Assembly: GCA_903908265.1 (NCBI GenBank)
Contig: CAIVRI010000092.1
Location: forward strand, 1-40,577
From: an uncultured Pseudomonadota bacterium
GTDB taxonomy: Bacteria; Pseudomonadota; Gammaproteobacteria; Steroidobacterales; Steroidobacteraceae
Reading direction: 5' to 3'
Length of the DNA: 40,577 nucleotides
In this document: positions 25,653-33,829 of the stretch, one piece after another
Layout: every line of letters begins with the position of its first letter
How positions within the stretch are numbered: the stretch's first letter is position 1
Made by a program: the position numbers and the translations under genes
Notes under the pieces: model-generated
What the model saw: only the letters and a program-made list of their open reading frames with translations
What the model was told of the DNA's origin: nothing
Database searches by the model: none

Positions 25653-27797
25653 ATGAACCTGCGAGGAAATCAAGCCCCCATGATGCTGTCAATCGCGTTC
25701 TTGGCTTTGGCCAGCGCCGCGCATGCCAACCGCGCTGATCTCGTTGATTCGGAACTGGATCCGGTGGTGGTCACAGCGCGTGGTGTCAGCGAGATGACCG
25801 CTGCATCCAGCGGAGACCTGAGTCAGGAAGATTTATCGGCACTTCCGACCTTAAGGCCAGCGGCGATACTCGAAACCGTGCCTGGCCTGATCGTGACTCA
25901 GCACTCGGGTGAAGGCAAAGCCAACCAGTATTTCATGCGGGCCTTTAACTTGGATCACGGTACCGATCTCGCTCCAGTAGTCGACGGCATGCCGGTCAAC
26001 CTTGTCAGTCACGCGCACGGTCAAGGCTATGCCGATCTGAATTTCTTGATTCCTGAAACCGTTGGCGATTTGCACTACCGCAAGGGTCCGTACTACACGG
26101 ACAGTGGTGACTTCAGTGCCGCAGGGAGCATCCACATCGCGCTCGATGATCGTCCCTCTCCCGCGCTTGACGTGGGTCTAGGACCCATGGGCTATCGGCG
26201 CGCGCTGGGCTTAGGGACCGTCGAGCTGCAGTCGTTCCGCGTCATCGGCGCGATCGAGGGCTATCATAACGATGGACCGTTTGACGTGCCCGACAATTAC
26301 CGTCGCAACAATGCGCTCCTGCGTCTGGTCAGGGATAGCGATAGCGGCCGAACCACTGTGACATTGATGCACTACGATGGACTATGGAACTCGACGGATC
26401 AGATCGCTGAACATTTGATCGATACCGGGATCATCGGTCGCTACGGCAGCGTGGCCTCGACGGACGGCGGCGAGTCCCACCGTGACAGTCTCTCTTTCAC
26501 CTATCGCGCTCGGCAGGATAACCACGAATCGGATCTCAGTGGCTACGTGTTCAACTATGGCCTCAATCTCTACTCCACCTACACAGATCACTTGGCCGAT
26601 GCCCGCCTTGGCGACCAAATATATCAGCACGATCAACGCACGGTGTTCGGTCTCAAGGCCTCCACTCGCTTCAGACATTCACTATTGGGGCGCTCATCCT
26701 CGACACTGCTGGGTATCGAGACGCGATATGACGATATTCAGGATGTCGGTATTGATCACACCAACGAACGGCGATTGCTCTTCCATCAGCAAGATGCTCG
26801 CGTGGGCGAAGGCGCGCTTGCGGTCTATGCTGAGAACACCACCACGCTGAATCCAACCACCCAAATCACCGTCGGCCTTCGCTCGGATACGATCGACTTC
26901 CAAGTGACCGACGGTCTAACCCGAGCGGACGGGTTTTGCAATCTCTCAACGGACCCATTGGGCTGTAATACGGGGCATCGCAGAGCGTCGCTGTTGTCGC
27001 CGAAGTTTGGCATCGCGTTCGGACCCTTCGGCCCCGTTCGCGCATTTTTGAATATCGCCGACGGGTTCCACTCCAATGACGCTCGCGGCGTCACCCGCAG
27101 CGGTGAAAATCCGCTAGTCGCGTCCGCCACGCCCTTGGTTCGCGCACACAGCGCGGAAGCCGGAGTCGTGGCTCAGATCGGACACGCCCACACCACCATT
27201 GATGTCTATCAGCTCAAGCTCGCCTCCGAACTGGTGTTCTCCGGTGATGCCGGGGACACCTCGCCATCAGGGTCAACCACGCGACGCGGGGTCGAATTGA
27301 GCGAACGGTACACCCTCAATGACCGCTGGTCAGCCGATCTGAACGGCGCGTATTCGCGGGGTCACTTTGATCACAACACCGAACCGAACGATCTGGGCTG
27401 TGGCAGTGCCGATATGACGCACCCCTGCACAGGGGTTATCACGGTTGCAGGCCGCGAGATTCCCAACTCGCCCACAGCAATTTTCGATGGGGGTTTGACT
27501 TACAAGGCACAGACAACGACCGTGGGCTTGCGCTTTCGCCATTTTGGACGTGCCCCCTTGGTCGAGGATGGCTCGGCTTGGTCCGCGCCCTACACAACGC
27601 TTGATCTCAGGCTCGGTTGGCAAGACCAACATTGGCGATTCGGTCTCGACGTTTTCAATCTCACCAACGCGCGTTGGAATGACATCACGTATTACTACGT
27701 GTCCCGCCACCCCGGCGAAACCCATCCAAGCGCCGATTACGTGATTCACCCCGGCGTCCCGCGCACGTGGCGATTCAGCGGAGGTCTCCGCTTCTAG
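25653..27797 (+). CDS. TonB-dependent outer-membrane receptor, probably nickel- or metal-complex-related
   Basis: A 714-residue outer-membrane receptor. A signal peptide (ending ASAAHA, about 25) is followed by a TonB-box-like DPVVVTARG, a plug domain (about 45-170, with FMRAFNLDHGTD and the His-containing SHAHGQGYADLNFLIPE) and a 22-strand-type barrel ending in an aromatic RFSGGLRF, as outer-membrane proteins do. These receptors import scarce ligands using energy from TonB-ExbBD. Its position directly after nikR suggests a nickel chelate as ligand; this is context-based. Alternative in-frame starts at 25680/25683 would still leave a signal peptide. Confidence 0.88.
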   Translation: MNLRGNQAPMMLSIAFLALASAAHANRADLVDSELDPVVVTARGVSEMTAASSGDLSQEDLSALPTLRPAAILETVPGLIVTQHSGEGKANQYFMRAFNLDHGTDLAPVVDGMPVNLVSHAHGQGYADLNFLIPETVGDLHYRKGPYYTDSGDFSAAGSIHIALDDRPSPALDVGLGPMGYRRALGLGTVELQSFRVIGAIEGYHNDGPFDVPDNYRRNNALLRLVRDSDSGRTTVTLMHYDGLWNSTDQIAEHLIDTGIIGRYGSVASTDGGESHRDSLSFTYRARQDNHESDLSGYVFNYGLNLYSTYTDHLADARLGDQIYQHDQRTVFGLKASTRFRHSLLGRSSSTLLGIETRYDDIQDVGIDHTNERRLLFHQQDARVGEGALAVYAENTTTLNPTTQITVGLRSDTIDFQVTDGLTRADGFCNLSTDPLGCNTGHRRASLLSPKFGIAFGPFGPVRAFLNIADGFHSNDARGVTRSGENPLVASATPLVRAHSAEAGVVAQIGHAHTTIDVYQLKLASELVFSGDAGDTSPSGSTTRRGVELSERYTLNDRWSADLNGAYSRGHFDHNTEPNDLGCGSADMTHPCTGVITVAGREIPNSPTAIFDGGLTYKAQTTTVGLRFRHFGRAPLVEDGSAWSAPYTTLDLRLGWQDQHWRFGLDVFNLTNARWNDITYYYVSRHPGETHPSADYVIHPGVPRTWRFSGGLRF

Positions 27798-28119
27798 CAC
27801 TTGGCGGTAAACCGCGATGGATGGCACGCAAACTCTTGCTAAGCTCCTCGACGAGGTGAAGCGTAGGGATGTTTAAGTCTCCTCTGCTGCGCGGAATTGG
27901 CCTTCCCTGCATTGGTCAGAGCTGGACTAGAGCGCCAATCAAGTGGGGCGCCGCTGCCCTTCATCCGCAGTGACGGCGATTTAGTGGCTTTCGCGAACTT
28001 CCCATCGCTCAAGTATCTAGTTGACTGATAAGGATCGGTTGCCGATATTGGTGCTGAGTTCATCCGGCAGATACACTGAGATCGGTTAGAGAACGCGGTG
28101 GATTGGCTCGAAATTTTTG

Positions 28120-28149
28120 GGGTGCTCCTAGCCGTAGCCGGGAGCACCC
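28120..28149. repeat. Perfect 9-bp stem-loop
   Basis: GGGTGCTCC (28120-28128) pairs with GGAGCACCC (28141-28149) around a 12-base loop. The loop itself repeats TAGCCG twice. It lies between two convergent genes and could act as a 3'-end structure, but it has no U-tract. Confidence 0.55.
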
Positions 28150-28170
28150 ACCACGCGATGGGCGATGGTC

Positions 28171-28208
28171 TATGAGCCCGAGGGTATGAACCCTGGGGTT
28201 ATGAGCCC
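28171..28208. repeat. Three-unit short direct repeat
   Basis: TATGAGCCC, TATGAACCC and TATGAGCCC occur at 28171, 28185 and 28200, spaced 14 and 15 bases, just after the HAF gene's stop codon. The function is unknown; it may be a replication-slippage product. Confidence 0.5.
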
Positions 28209-28217
28209 CTGAACGTT

Positions 28218-29423
28218 TTAGTCTTCGCTTTCCAGTGGCTTCAGGAGGTAAGAGCTCTGCACGCCGGTGTTATTGTTGAAACCGTCCGCCAGAATGTAGC
28301 CGTTGGCGGTAATCATTCGTGCGAAATAAATATCTACGATGCCCTTGAGTGGGCTACGTGCCGAAATCAAATCCTCGAGCTTCCACATACGGCCTTCCGT
28401 ATAGAGGAAATCATAGAAACCGAAAGTGACGGGATCCCTGGCAACCCCGAGGACGTCACCTCTGTCACTGATGCCGCGACCGACGGAAAAGGTTGCCTTG
28501 CCCTTCGGGTCGAGGTCCAGCATTTTGCCGTCCTTGTACAGGAACGCGTGTGTACCGGTTGCCGTATTGGAATAACCGGTGACCGCGCCGGAGGCGTTGA
28601 TGGCAGAACTCCAGCCACCTTTGCCACCTAAGGTGCCGAGATCTTTCATGACCCCGTTTTGGTAGAGGTAGGGGTGCCGCACGCCGGCGCTGTCAAGGGC
28701 AAGACCCCTCACTTGGCCCTTGTCATTCATGTCCCAGGCTTCCGTGTAACTGCTACCGGAGCAGGGCAAATTGTCGAGGCAGTTCATCGTTACTACCGAC
28801 GTGCCGTCCTTCGAGAAAAATCCCTGCGGTTTACCGTTGCTGTTATGGGGCGTCGCTCCCACGATGTTCCCGCGCTTGTTAATTAAACGAGCAATTTGGG
28901 TGGTTTCGCACGTACCGAAAGGCGACATGACGCCATTGCGGTAGACGAAGGCCTGTGAGCAGGCGTCGCCTGCCGTATAGGCCTCGCCTACCACCGTCCC
29001 GTCGTCGCTGATTCTCGTGGTAAAGACATAGTTTCCGCCGACCAAGGTTCCCAGGTCTTGCAGAGAGCCATTCGTATAGACGAAGCCATGAACCGAGTTC
29101 CACTCGCCGGAAAAGAGGGTTACTTCTTCGCCGGCATACCCGACCACCTGCCCCTTGCGGTTAATGCCAGTCACTTCCGTGGCGGTGGCGCCCGGCAGGG
29201 TGCCGAGGTCGGTCACCACACCGCCGCTGTAACGCAGTGCATGGGGCGGCCCCCCTGGCGTCACGGACCCGGTGCCGGCTACTTGGCCGGAGTCGTTGAT
29301 GACCGTCCCGTAGAACGAATCCACGGGCGGCTTGATTTCGGTGATGGAATAAACAGGCGCGGCTGCAGCCACGCTGGTGAGTAGAAGGGCGCCGAGGCCT
29401 CCCAGAATCGCTCGAAACTTCAT
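28218..29423 (-). CDS. Secreted HAF-repeat (extracellular repeat) protein
   Basis: A 401-residue exported protein with a signal peptide (hydrophobic about 6-22, ending VAAAA). The mature part is built of repeated units of the form 'HAFLY.dG.m.DLGTLGG..s.a..iN..G.vvG', for instance ALRYSGGVVTDLGTLPG, GFVYTNGSLQDLGTLVGG, PYLYQNGVMKDLGTLGGKGG and AFLYKDGKMLDLDP, which are HAF repeats of a presumed beta-propeller. Their function is unknown. Six cysteines lie in the middle units. The ATG at 29423 starts the signal peptide; a longer start would add a basic leader. The upstream region is unusually palindromic. Confidence 0.85.
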   Translation of the reverse strand: MKFRAILGGLGALLLTSVAAAAPVYSITEIKPPVDSFYGTVINDSGQVAGTGSVTPGGPPHALRYSGGVVTDLGTLPGATATEVTGINRKGQVVGYAGEEVTLFSGEWNSVHGFVYTNGSLQDLGTLVGGNYVFTTRISDDGTVVGEAYTAGDACSQAFVYRNGVMSPFGTCETTQIARLINKRGNIVGATPHNSNGKPQGFFSKDGTSVVTMNCLDNLPCSGSSYTEAWDMNDKGQVRGLALDSAGVRHPYLYQNGVMKDLGTLGGKGGWSSAINASGAVTGYSNTATGTHAFLYKDGKMLDLDPKGKATFSVGRGISDRGDVLGVARDPVTFGFYDFLYTEGRMWKLEDLISARSPLKGIVDIYFARMITANGYILADGFNNNTGVQSSYLLKPLESED

Positions 29424-29573
29424 AGATCGTTTTTCGTTCTGGCTAAGGTCAGTTCTGCGGGCACGCGAGCATTTCGCATCACGTTTTGGAAATGACCCGG
29501 GGGGGACCAAAGATTAAGTAAAACGTGGGCGCCCAGCGCATTGCGTGCGTATTGCGCGCACCTGGTGATTTAA

Positions 29574-29593
29574 GGAAGTTCTGCAGAACTTCC
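29574..29593. promoter_or_regulatory. Perfect 20-bp palindrome upstream of the HAF gene
   Basis: GGAAGTTCTGCAGAACTTCC is its own reverse complement, with a PstI-type CTGCAG centre. It lies 151 bp before the HAF start. A symmetric site without spacer suits a dimeric regulator; as RNA it would form a hairpin. No T-run follows. Confidence 0.55.
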
Positions 29594-29610
29594 CTAACCT
29601 TCAGAAAGAG

Positions 29611-29630
29611 TTGCCCCTGAACTGGGGCAA
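29611..29630. promoter_or_regulatory. Second inverted repeat beside the palindrome
   Basis: TTGCCCC (29611-29617) and GGGGCAA (29624-29630) are perfect arms around TGAACT, 17 bp from the palindrome. Together they make a compact symmetric region between the HAF gene and the broken collagen-like gene. No other feature was seen in 29424-29830. Confidence 0.5.
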
Positions 29631-29830
29631 AACGCCCTCGGTTCGGGGGATGATTTTCCAATGGAAAGTTTATTTACTCCGATTTAGTGGCGTGAATACT
29701 TTTGGCGCCTGCGGTAGTCGGGCGGCATGTCGGGTAACGCGACAGCAGACAAACCGGATTTTACAATAATCGGCCCGATTAAACTTATTCTTGACGTCTG
29801 AGATGCGTTCACGTAGAAAGTAGGTCTGGC

Positions 29831-30715
29831 TTGCTATGGATAAGAACAAAAAATGCGCAGACCTCACGGGCGATCAAGGTCTCAGTGGCTGCCGCTTGGG
29901 GATTGGTGTCGGTAGGCGCATCAGCGGCACCGGCCATAGCATCCAAATTGACCACCTATCGTACGCAAGGAACGCCTACCGCATTAACCATCGCGAGACG
30001 TAGCTTCTGTTCGAATGCCACAGGCAGTTGTACGACCGCGCCGTCGGTTGCCGTGAACGGATCGAACCTGACCATCTCGGCTGCGGCCGCAGGAAGTCGC
30101 ACAGCGACATTTATCGCGACGCCACCCGATGGCGATTACACACGCTCGCTCGATGCGGACACTTCTGGCGCAACGACATTCTCGCTGCATGTGGAGAGTT
30201 TGGATAAGGGCCCAACGGGTGCTACCGGCGCAACGGGCCGACGGGCGCGACTGGTCGACTGCACCTGGATGCTCTGCTGCAGCTTCGACATGGAGATCCT
30301 CGCGTTGGGCACCGGCGTTGCTCCTGGGCAAAAACGCCCCGCGTACGCCGCCACCGTGCGCTCATCTCCCGCCGCCATCCTCCCGCTGCCACGATCGTGA
30401 ATGTCGTTCCACGCGATTCTGAACCGCATTCCTCCGACACCCGGCCACGTGTTTACGGTCCCGTGGAAACCCCGTTCACCACCACGCGGAATGCGCAACT
30501 GGCGCTACCGGTGCCGCCGATACCAATCAGCCACCGTCACCATTGGAACGAAAACGAATGGAGCAGCCGGATCCGCAGCCTCGCTAACGACTACGGGAAC
30601 GACCACAGCAGCAAAGCTGAACTTCACGACTCCCCAAGGCGTCGCTGGTCCAACTGGAGTAGCCGGATTACAGGGCGCCAAAGGTGTTCAAGTCCCTGAG
30701 GGCCCACCATTTTGA
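29831..30715 (+). pseudogene. Broken secreted protein with collagen-like Gly-X-Y repeats
   Basis: ATG at 29836 reads MDKNKK, then the frame shifts at an A6 run into VSVAAAWGLVSVGASAAPA, a plausible signal peptide, so an early frameshift is likely unless TTG at 29831 is used. A beta-rich domain follows, then DKGPTGATGATG. At about 30228 a one-base change moves the Gly-X-Y frame (next frame: GPTGATG). The middle (30240-30520) is not recognisable. The 3' part (from about 30520) reads ATVTIGTKTNGAAGSAAS...NFTTPQGVAGPTGVAGLQGAKG, the repeat type common next to collagen-like stalks in phage-tail-like and surface proteins. Several disruptions make a full-length product unlikely. Confidence 0.6.
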
Positions 30716-30742
30716 TGAGGGTTATTAAACTAAGGAGACGAT

Positions 30743-31219
30743 ATGAAGAATTTTAACAAGGAGCGAATGGTTGGTTTGTTTGCTGCAAGTGTTCTCGCTA
30801 TGAGCGCTGCTAATGCAGGAACCTCTATCACGCTAACTGCAGGCAATGTGGGCGGTTGTGGTACGACTTGGGTCAATAACGTCGTTGCGACTTCAATCGA
30901 CGACAACGGTACTGTCCATGGTCAGATTGCATATGTTGGCTATCGGAATGTAGGCAGTGGGCGCGGTGGCACCAGCGTTCAGTATTCTCAAATTATCTAC
31001 AATGCTGTGTGGGACGTGACGGGTAATTTAACGTCGACGAGTCCCGTTGATACAAAAGGGTGTGTGGCTGGGAATGGACTGGTTGGCGCGTTTGCCGTAC
31101 CGAACAGTCAGTCTTATATCCATTCTTATACTAACGGCTATTACACCGTAATCAGCCAGTATTACAATTCCGGCAACCCTGCTCGAATGCGTTGGGTTAC
31201 TACACTTAATACGCCATAA
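30743..31219 (+). CDS. Small secreted Gly/Asn/Tyr-rich protein, unrecognised
   Basis: A 158-residue protein with a clear signal peptide (MKNFNKERMVGLFAASVLAM, ending AANA-G). The AAGGAGACG Shine-Dalgarno at 30731-30739 is one of the best in the window. The mature part is rich in Gly, Asn, Ser, Thr and Tyr, with two cysteines (VGGCGTTW and TKGCVAGN) that could pair. Codon use is more A/T-rich than elsewhere, suggesting acquisition by transfer together with the neighbouring collagen-like sequence. No family was recognised. Confidence 0.7.
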   Translation: MKNFNKERMVGLFAASVLAMSAANAGTSITLTAGNVGGCGTTWVNNVVATSIDDNGTVHGQIAYVGYRNVGSGRGGTSVQYSQIIYNAVWDVTGNLTSTSPVDTKGCVAGNGLVGAFAVPNSQSYIHSYTNGYYTVISQYYNSGNPARMRWVTTLNTP

Positions 31220-31313
31220 AAGGGCGATGATAATGCAGGTTTTCTTTGGCTACTAAGTAGGTCACTTTTAGAATTGCTTTTGCCAACGACAGTGAACAGC
31301 CAACCAGTAACAG

Positions 31314-31502
31314 GTGGTATCGGTCGTTAAGACAGATTTCCTCTTCGGTTAGGTGGATCTGACTTCGGTCTGGTTGATGGTCTCTTCGTCCTTGCTCTTC
31401 GTAAATGGACTAGCGAGACGTGTTCTGACGCGAAGCGTCAGACCACGTCGGTTCTCTTCATGCGGCCATCCGCACGGTGGGTCGGCCATAGTAAACGTCA
31501 TT
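31314..31502 (-). mobile_element. IS3-family right-end relic, copy 1
   Basis: It is closely similar to 38954-39142 over about 189 bp. On the minus strand it encodes the last residues of OrfB (YYGRPTVRMAA and a stop at 31458-31460), then the untranslated end. The end carries the hairpin TCTGACGC-GAA-GCGTCAGA at 31424-31442. The remaining orfB is missing. Confidence 0.75.
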
Positions 31503-31560
31503 GGATAAGGAACCCACTGGCGCCACTGGTGCAATGGGCGTGGCCGGTGCATCTGGCACA
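31503..31560 (+). pseudogene. Fragment of a second collagen-like gene copy
   Basis: The DNA reads LDKEPTGATGAMGVAGASGT, with Gly-X-Y from 31519. Its opening TTGGATAAGG matches the LDKGPTGATG segment at 30201-30236 of the upstream pseudogene, so this is a diverged copy. Its 5' part is replaced by the IS relic, and it ends where PduL-like sequence begins. Confidence 0.5.
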
Positions 31561-31561
31561 A

Positions 31562-31790
31562 GGAGTGATTTGTTCCAGGCGACACGTCCATATGACACAG
31601 ACTGACGCCGCAGACCATGGTGTGAACGATGGCGACACAGTACCGGGTTGTATTGGAGCGCATGGGCGCGGGCTAACTTTCATTGACGTGCTCGTACGCG
31701 TCCGCTCAAACTACGTGCTGAAAATGCCTATCGATACGGAGGAAGCCAATGCCGCCGGCCTACAAATCAGCGACGTGGCCGTCCTGGAAG
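31562..31790 (+). pseudogene. C-terminal fragment of a PduL-type phosphotransacylase
   Basis: Translation gives GVICSRRHVHMTQTDAADHG, a NDGDTV block, then GRGLTFIDVLVRVRSNYVLKMPIDTEEANAAGL. This is the second half of PduL, with its RHVHM zinc-binding motif and the DEANAAG-type C-terminus. PduL converts acyl-CoA and phosphate to acyl phosphate. Only about 70 of roughly 210 residues remain, with no start and no first RHVH motif, directly after collagen-like DNA. The frame is in register with the downstream lipoprotein gene but is unlikely to be part of it. Confidence 0.65.
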
Positions 31791-31867
31791 TCAACGCTGG
31801 CGTCGTACTCGACCACAGACACCCCCCGGATTTGAAGTTCCGACAGCAAAACGCGAGACTGGCCTTC

Positions 31868-33202
31868 ATGACCCTGACCCGCTTCCCATACAACCAATGC
31901 CCCCGCCCTGCACCCCTGACCGCTCTACTCGTGCTGTTGACTGCGTGTGGGAGCGGTGGAGGCCCTGGCGCAACCGTACCCGCGGCGCCGCCCAGTTGCG
32001 GGACGGCCCCCGCAGCGCCGAGCACTCTGATGGCGGCGAGCGTGACGGCGTCGGGCCTTGTGCTGGATTGGACGGCAACAAGCCCCGCGAACTGCATCTC
32101 GACTTACACCGTCTTGCAAGATGACCAAGCGATCGCGACCGGACTCGCCACGCCATCGCTATCGGTCAGCGGATTGATTGCCAATCACACGTACCGGTAC
32201 ACCGTCACGGCCACCGATGCGGTGGGCACGTCAGCCACCAGCACAGCGCTCAGCGTCACCACCGCAACAACGGGGACGATCCTGCAGGGAATCACGATTA
32301 CCGGACGATTGATTTGGCACTCCTACGACACGTATGGATTTAGTGGCGTGCGCTCTTGGATGGCAAATTTTGATACGGGCACCGTCACGGACATTACGCC
32401 GTCCCGCTTGGCCGGCGCGATGAACTATCACTTCAGCCCCGACGGACAGGTCGTGGTCGTAATGGCCGATGACAACGATGAGACGACGCAGACGGGTCGA
32501 CAGGCATGGGATCTCTTTGTCGCGTCGGTGACGCCGTCCGGCCTCACTAACCTCACGAAATTGACCCATGGACAAGCCGACGGCAGTCGTAACGAAGACC
32601 CGAAGTTTAGTGCCGACGGCAGCCGCATTATCTTCAAACACAACCTGACTCAAATTGCGTCGATTGACGTCAGCACCGTGGCGGTGAACGGCGTCGACCA
32701 GACGCCTGCTCAGACCGTACTTTTGCAAAGCACGACAGAAGTGGGCATGCCTTACTTTTTGCAAGGCTCTAACCGCGACTTTCTTTACGCCGATAGCGTC
32801 ACCAACGCCATCTGGCTCGATACGGCAGGACAGCCCCGTTCGCTCTATGCGGTCGGTAATCATGCGTACTACCCGATCGCGTTGGATACGACCCGGTTTT
32901 ACTTTGCTGCTGGCCAAGCCAATGACTGGATCTACCGTGGCGACACCGCTGGATCCAGCGCCGTACCCGCGGCCTTCATCACCGCTGCCGTGCAGTCGGC
33001 GGAGTTCGCCGACCCGTTCCCCGTCACAAGCGATTGGTTGGTCTATACATCGACCGCGCCGGGCGGCAGCGGCACCTACGACTTGTGGATAGGCAACTTT
33101 ACGACCGGCATCGCTTACAACCTCAATGGCTGGATCCGCGGAGCCAATCATTCCAATAGCGATTTGGGTCCCACCTTTCACGGGACCTTAAGCGGACCCT
33201 GA
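31868..33202 (+). CDS. Lipoprotein with fibronectin type III domain and WD40/TolB-like beta-propeller
   Basis: A 444-residue protein starting MTLTRFPYNQ. A lipobox LLVLLTAC places the lipidated cysteine at about residue 27. A Gly/Pro-rich linker and a fibronectin type III domain follow (about 48-135, with SGLVLDWTATSP and HTYRYTVTATDAVG). The rest is a beta-propeller built of PD40/TolB-type units such as NYHFSPDGQVVVVMADD and DPKFSADGSRIIFKHN. The protein should sit on the membrane and bind other proteins or glycans. The frame is open upstream into a PduL remnant, but the signal peptide marks the true start. It lies between the right and left ends of an IS3 relic and looks intact. Confidence 0.8.
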   Translation: MTLTRFPYNQCPRPAPLTALLVLLTACGSGGGPGATVPAAPPSCGTAPAAPSTLMAASVTASGLVLDWTATSPANCISTYTVLQDDQAIATGLATPSLSVSGLIANHTYRYTVTATDAVGTSATSTALSVTTATTGTILQGITITGRLIWHSYDTYGFSGVRSWMANFDTGTVTDITPSRLAGAMNYHFSPDGQVVVVMADDNDETTQTGRQAWDLFVASVTPSGLTNLTKLTHGQADGSRNEDPKFSADGSRIIFKHNLTQIASIDVSTVAVNGVDQTPAQTVLLQSTTEVGMPYFLQGSNRDFLYADSVTNAIWLDTAGQPRSLYAVGNHAYYPIALDTTRFYFAAGQANDWIYRGDTAGSSAVPAAFITAAVQSAEFADPFPVTSDWLVYTSTAPGGSGTYDLWIGNFTTGIAYNLNGWIRGANHSNSDLGPTFHGTLSGP

Positions 33203-33280
33203 CCTAGGCCCTTGCCAAAGGCCCGCGACCGGGGTTAGCCGCACGTCATGTGCTTGGGTATGCGCTGAGGTAAAGTGACG

Positions 33281-33411
33281 GCCCGGACCGCACGTCCGCC
33301 TCACGCAGCTTGTGAATAATCTCTTCCGTCGTAAACCGTTGTTTCGGCATGACTCCCAACCCTCCGTTCCACCATTCTAGGGAACATCAGGCTGGACCAG
33401 GAATCGCGGGT
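33281..33411 (-). mobile_element. IS3-family left-end relic with orfA start
   Basis: On the minus strand the ATG at 33350 reads MPKQRFTTEEIIHKLREADV, nearly identical to the OrfA at 15466, and loses similarity after about 23 residues. The leader (33351-33411) matches 15403-15465. It faces the same way as the right-end relic at 31314-31502. Confidence 0.8.
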
Positions 33412-33458
33412 CAGGTTGGCATTCGCTCATTATTCCAACACGGTCGGTCCACATTGCA

Positions 33459-33818
33459 TTGTTTTCGGGATCGAGTGACGACATCGTCGTGTCGAACCAC
33501 AGTGGCCGCCAACTCGATGACGCGCCGTCGACCGTCAGTGCCTTGCCCGCTATTGCTGCGGCGGTTGGCGAGCAACTCACTGTCCTCGTAGACGGCGGCG
33601 TATGCAGCGGCTTGGACTTGATCCGCATGCTGGCCCTCGGCGCGGATGGTGTCTTGATTGGCCGCCCCTGGGGGTACGCACTGGCCGCTGCCGGACAACG
33701 TGGTGTAGCACAGGTCTTGTCACTCCTCGCGGACGAGATGCGTGTGGGGATGGCCTTAACGGGTTGTGCATCGATCGCCGCTATCGACTCAACCGTGCTC
33801 GCGACCGGTCAGGACTGA
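33459..33818 (+). pseudogene. C-terminal stub of an FMN-dependent L-lactate dehydrogenase (LldD-like)
   Basis: About 119 residues match the end of the alpha-hydroxy-acid dehydrogenase barrel: [18 protein letters not shown] (normally SNHGGRQLDGAPS, with the catalytic His and Arg), [32 protein letters not shown], and a C-terminal [10 protein letters not shown]. The Arg of the usual DGGIRxG motif is replaced in DGGVCSG. Some 260 N-terminal residues are missing, and the homology starts within about 50 bp of an IS3 left end, which suggests IS-related truncation. No start codon with a ribosome-binding site is present. Confidence 0.8.
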
Positions 33819-33829
33819 GTAAAGTCTGC

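Larger units (their letters stand above)
27798..28217. other. Intergenic stretch with small repeats, no gene recognised
   Basis: Between the convergent receptor and HAF-protein genes no coding frame resembles a known family. It contains a stem-loop (28120-28149) and a small direct repeat (28171-28208). Neither ends in a T-run in the sense of the adjacent gene. Confidence 0.5.

Noticed and set aside
28120-28149. Stem-loop as an intrinsic terminator
   Set aside because: The T-run lies on the wrong side for either convergent gene.
31460-31867. Treating the upstream open frame as part of the lipoprotein
   Set aside because: It encodes IS and PduL remnants, whereas a lipoprotein signal peptide begins at 31868.
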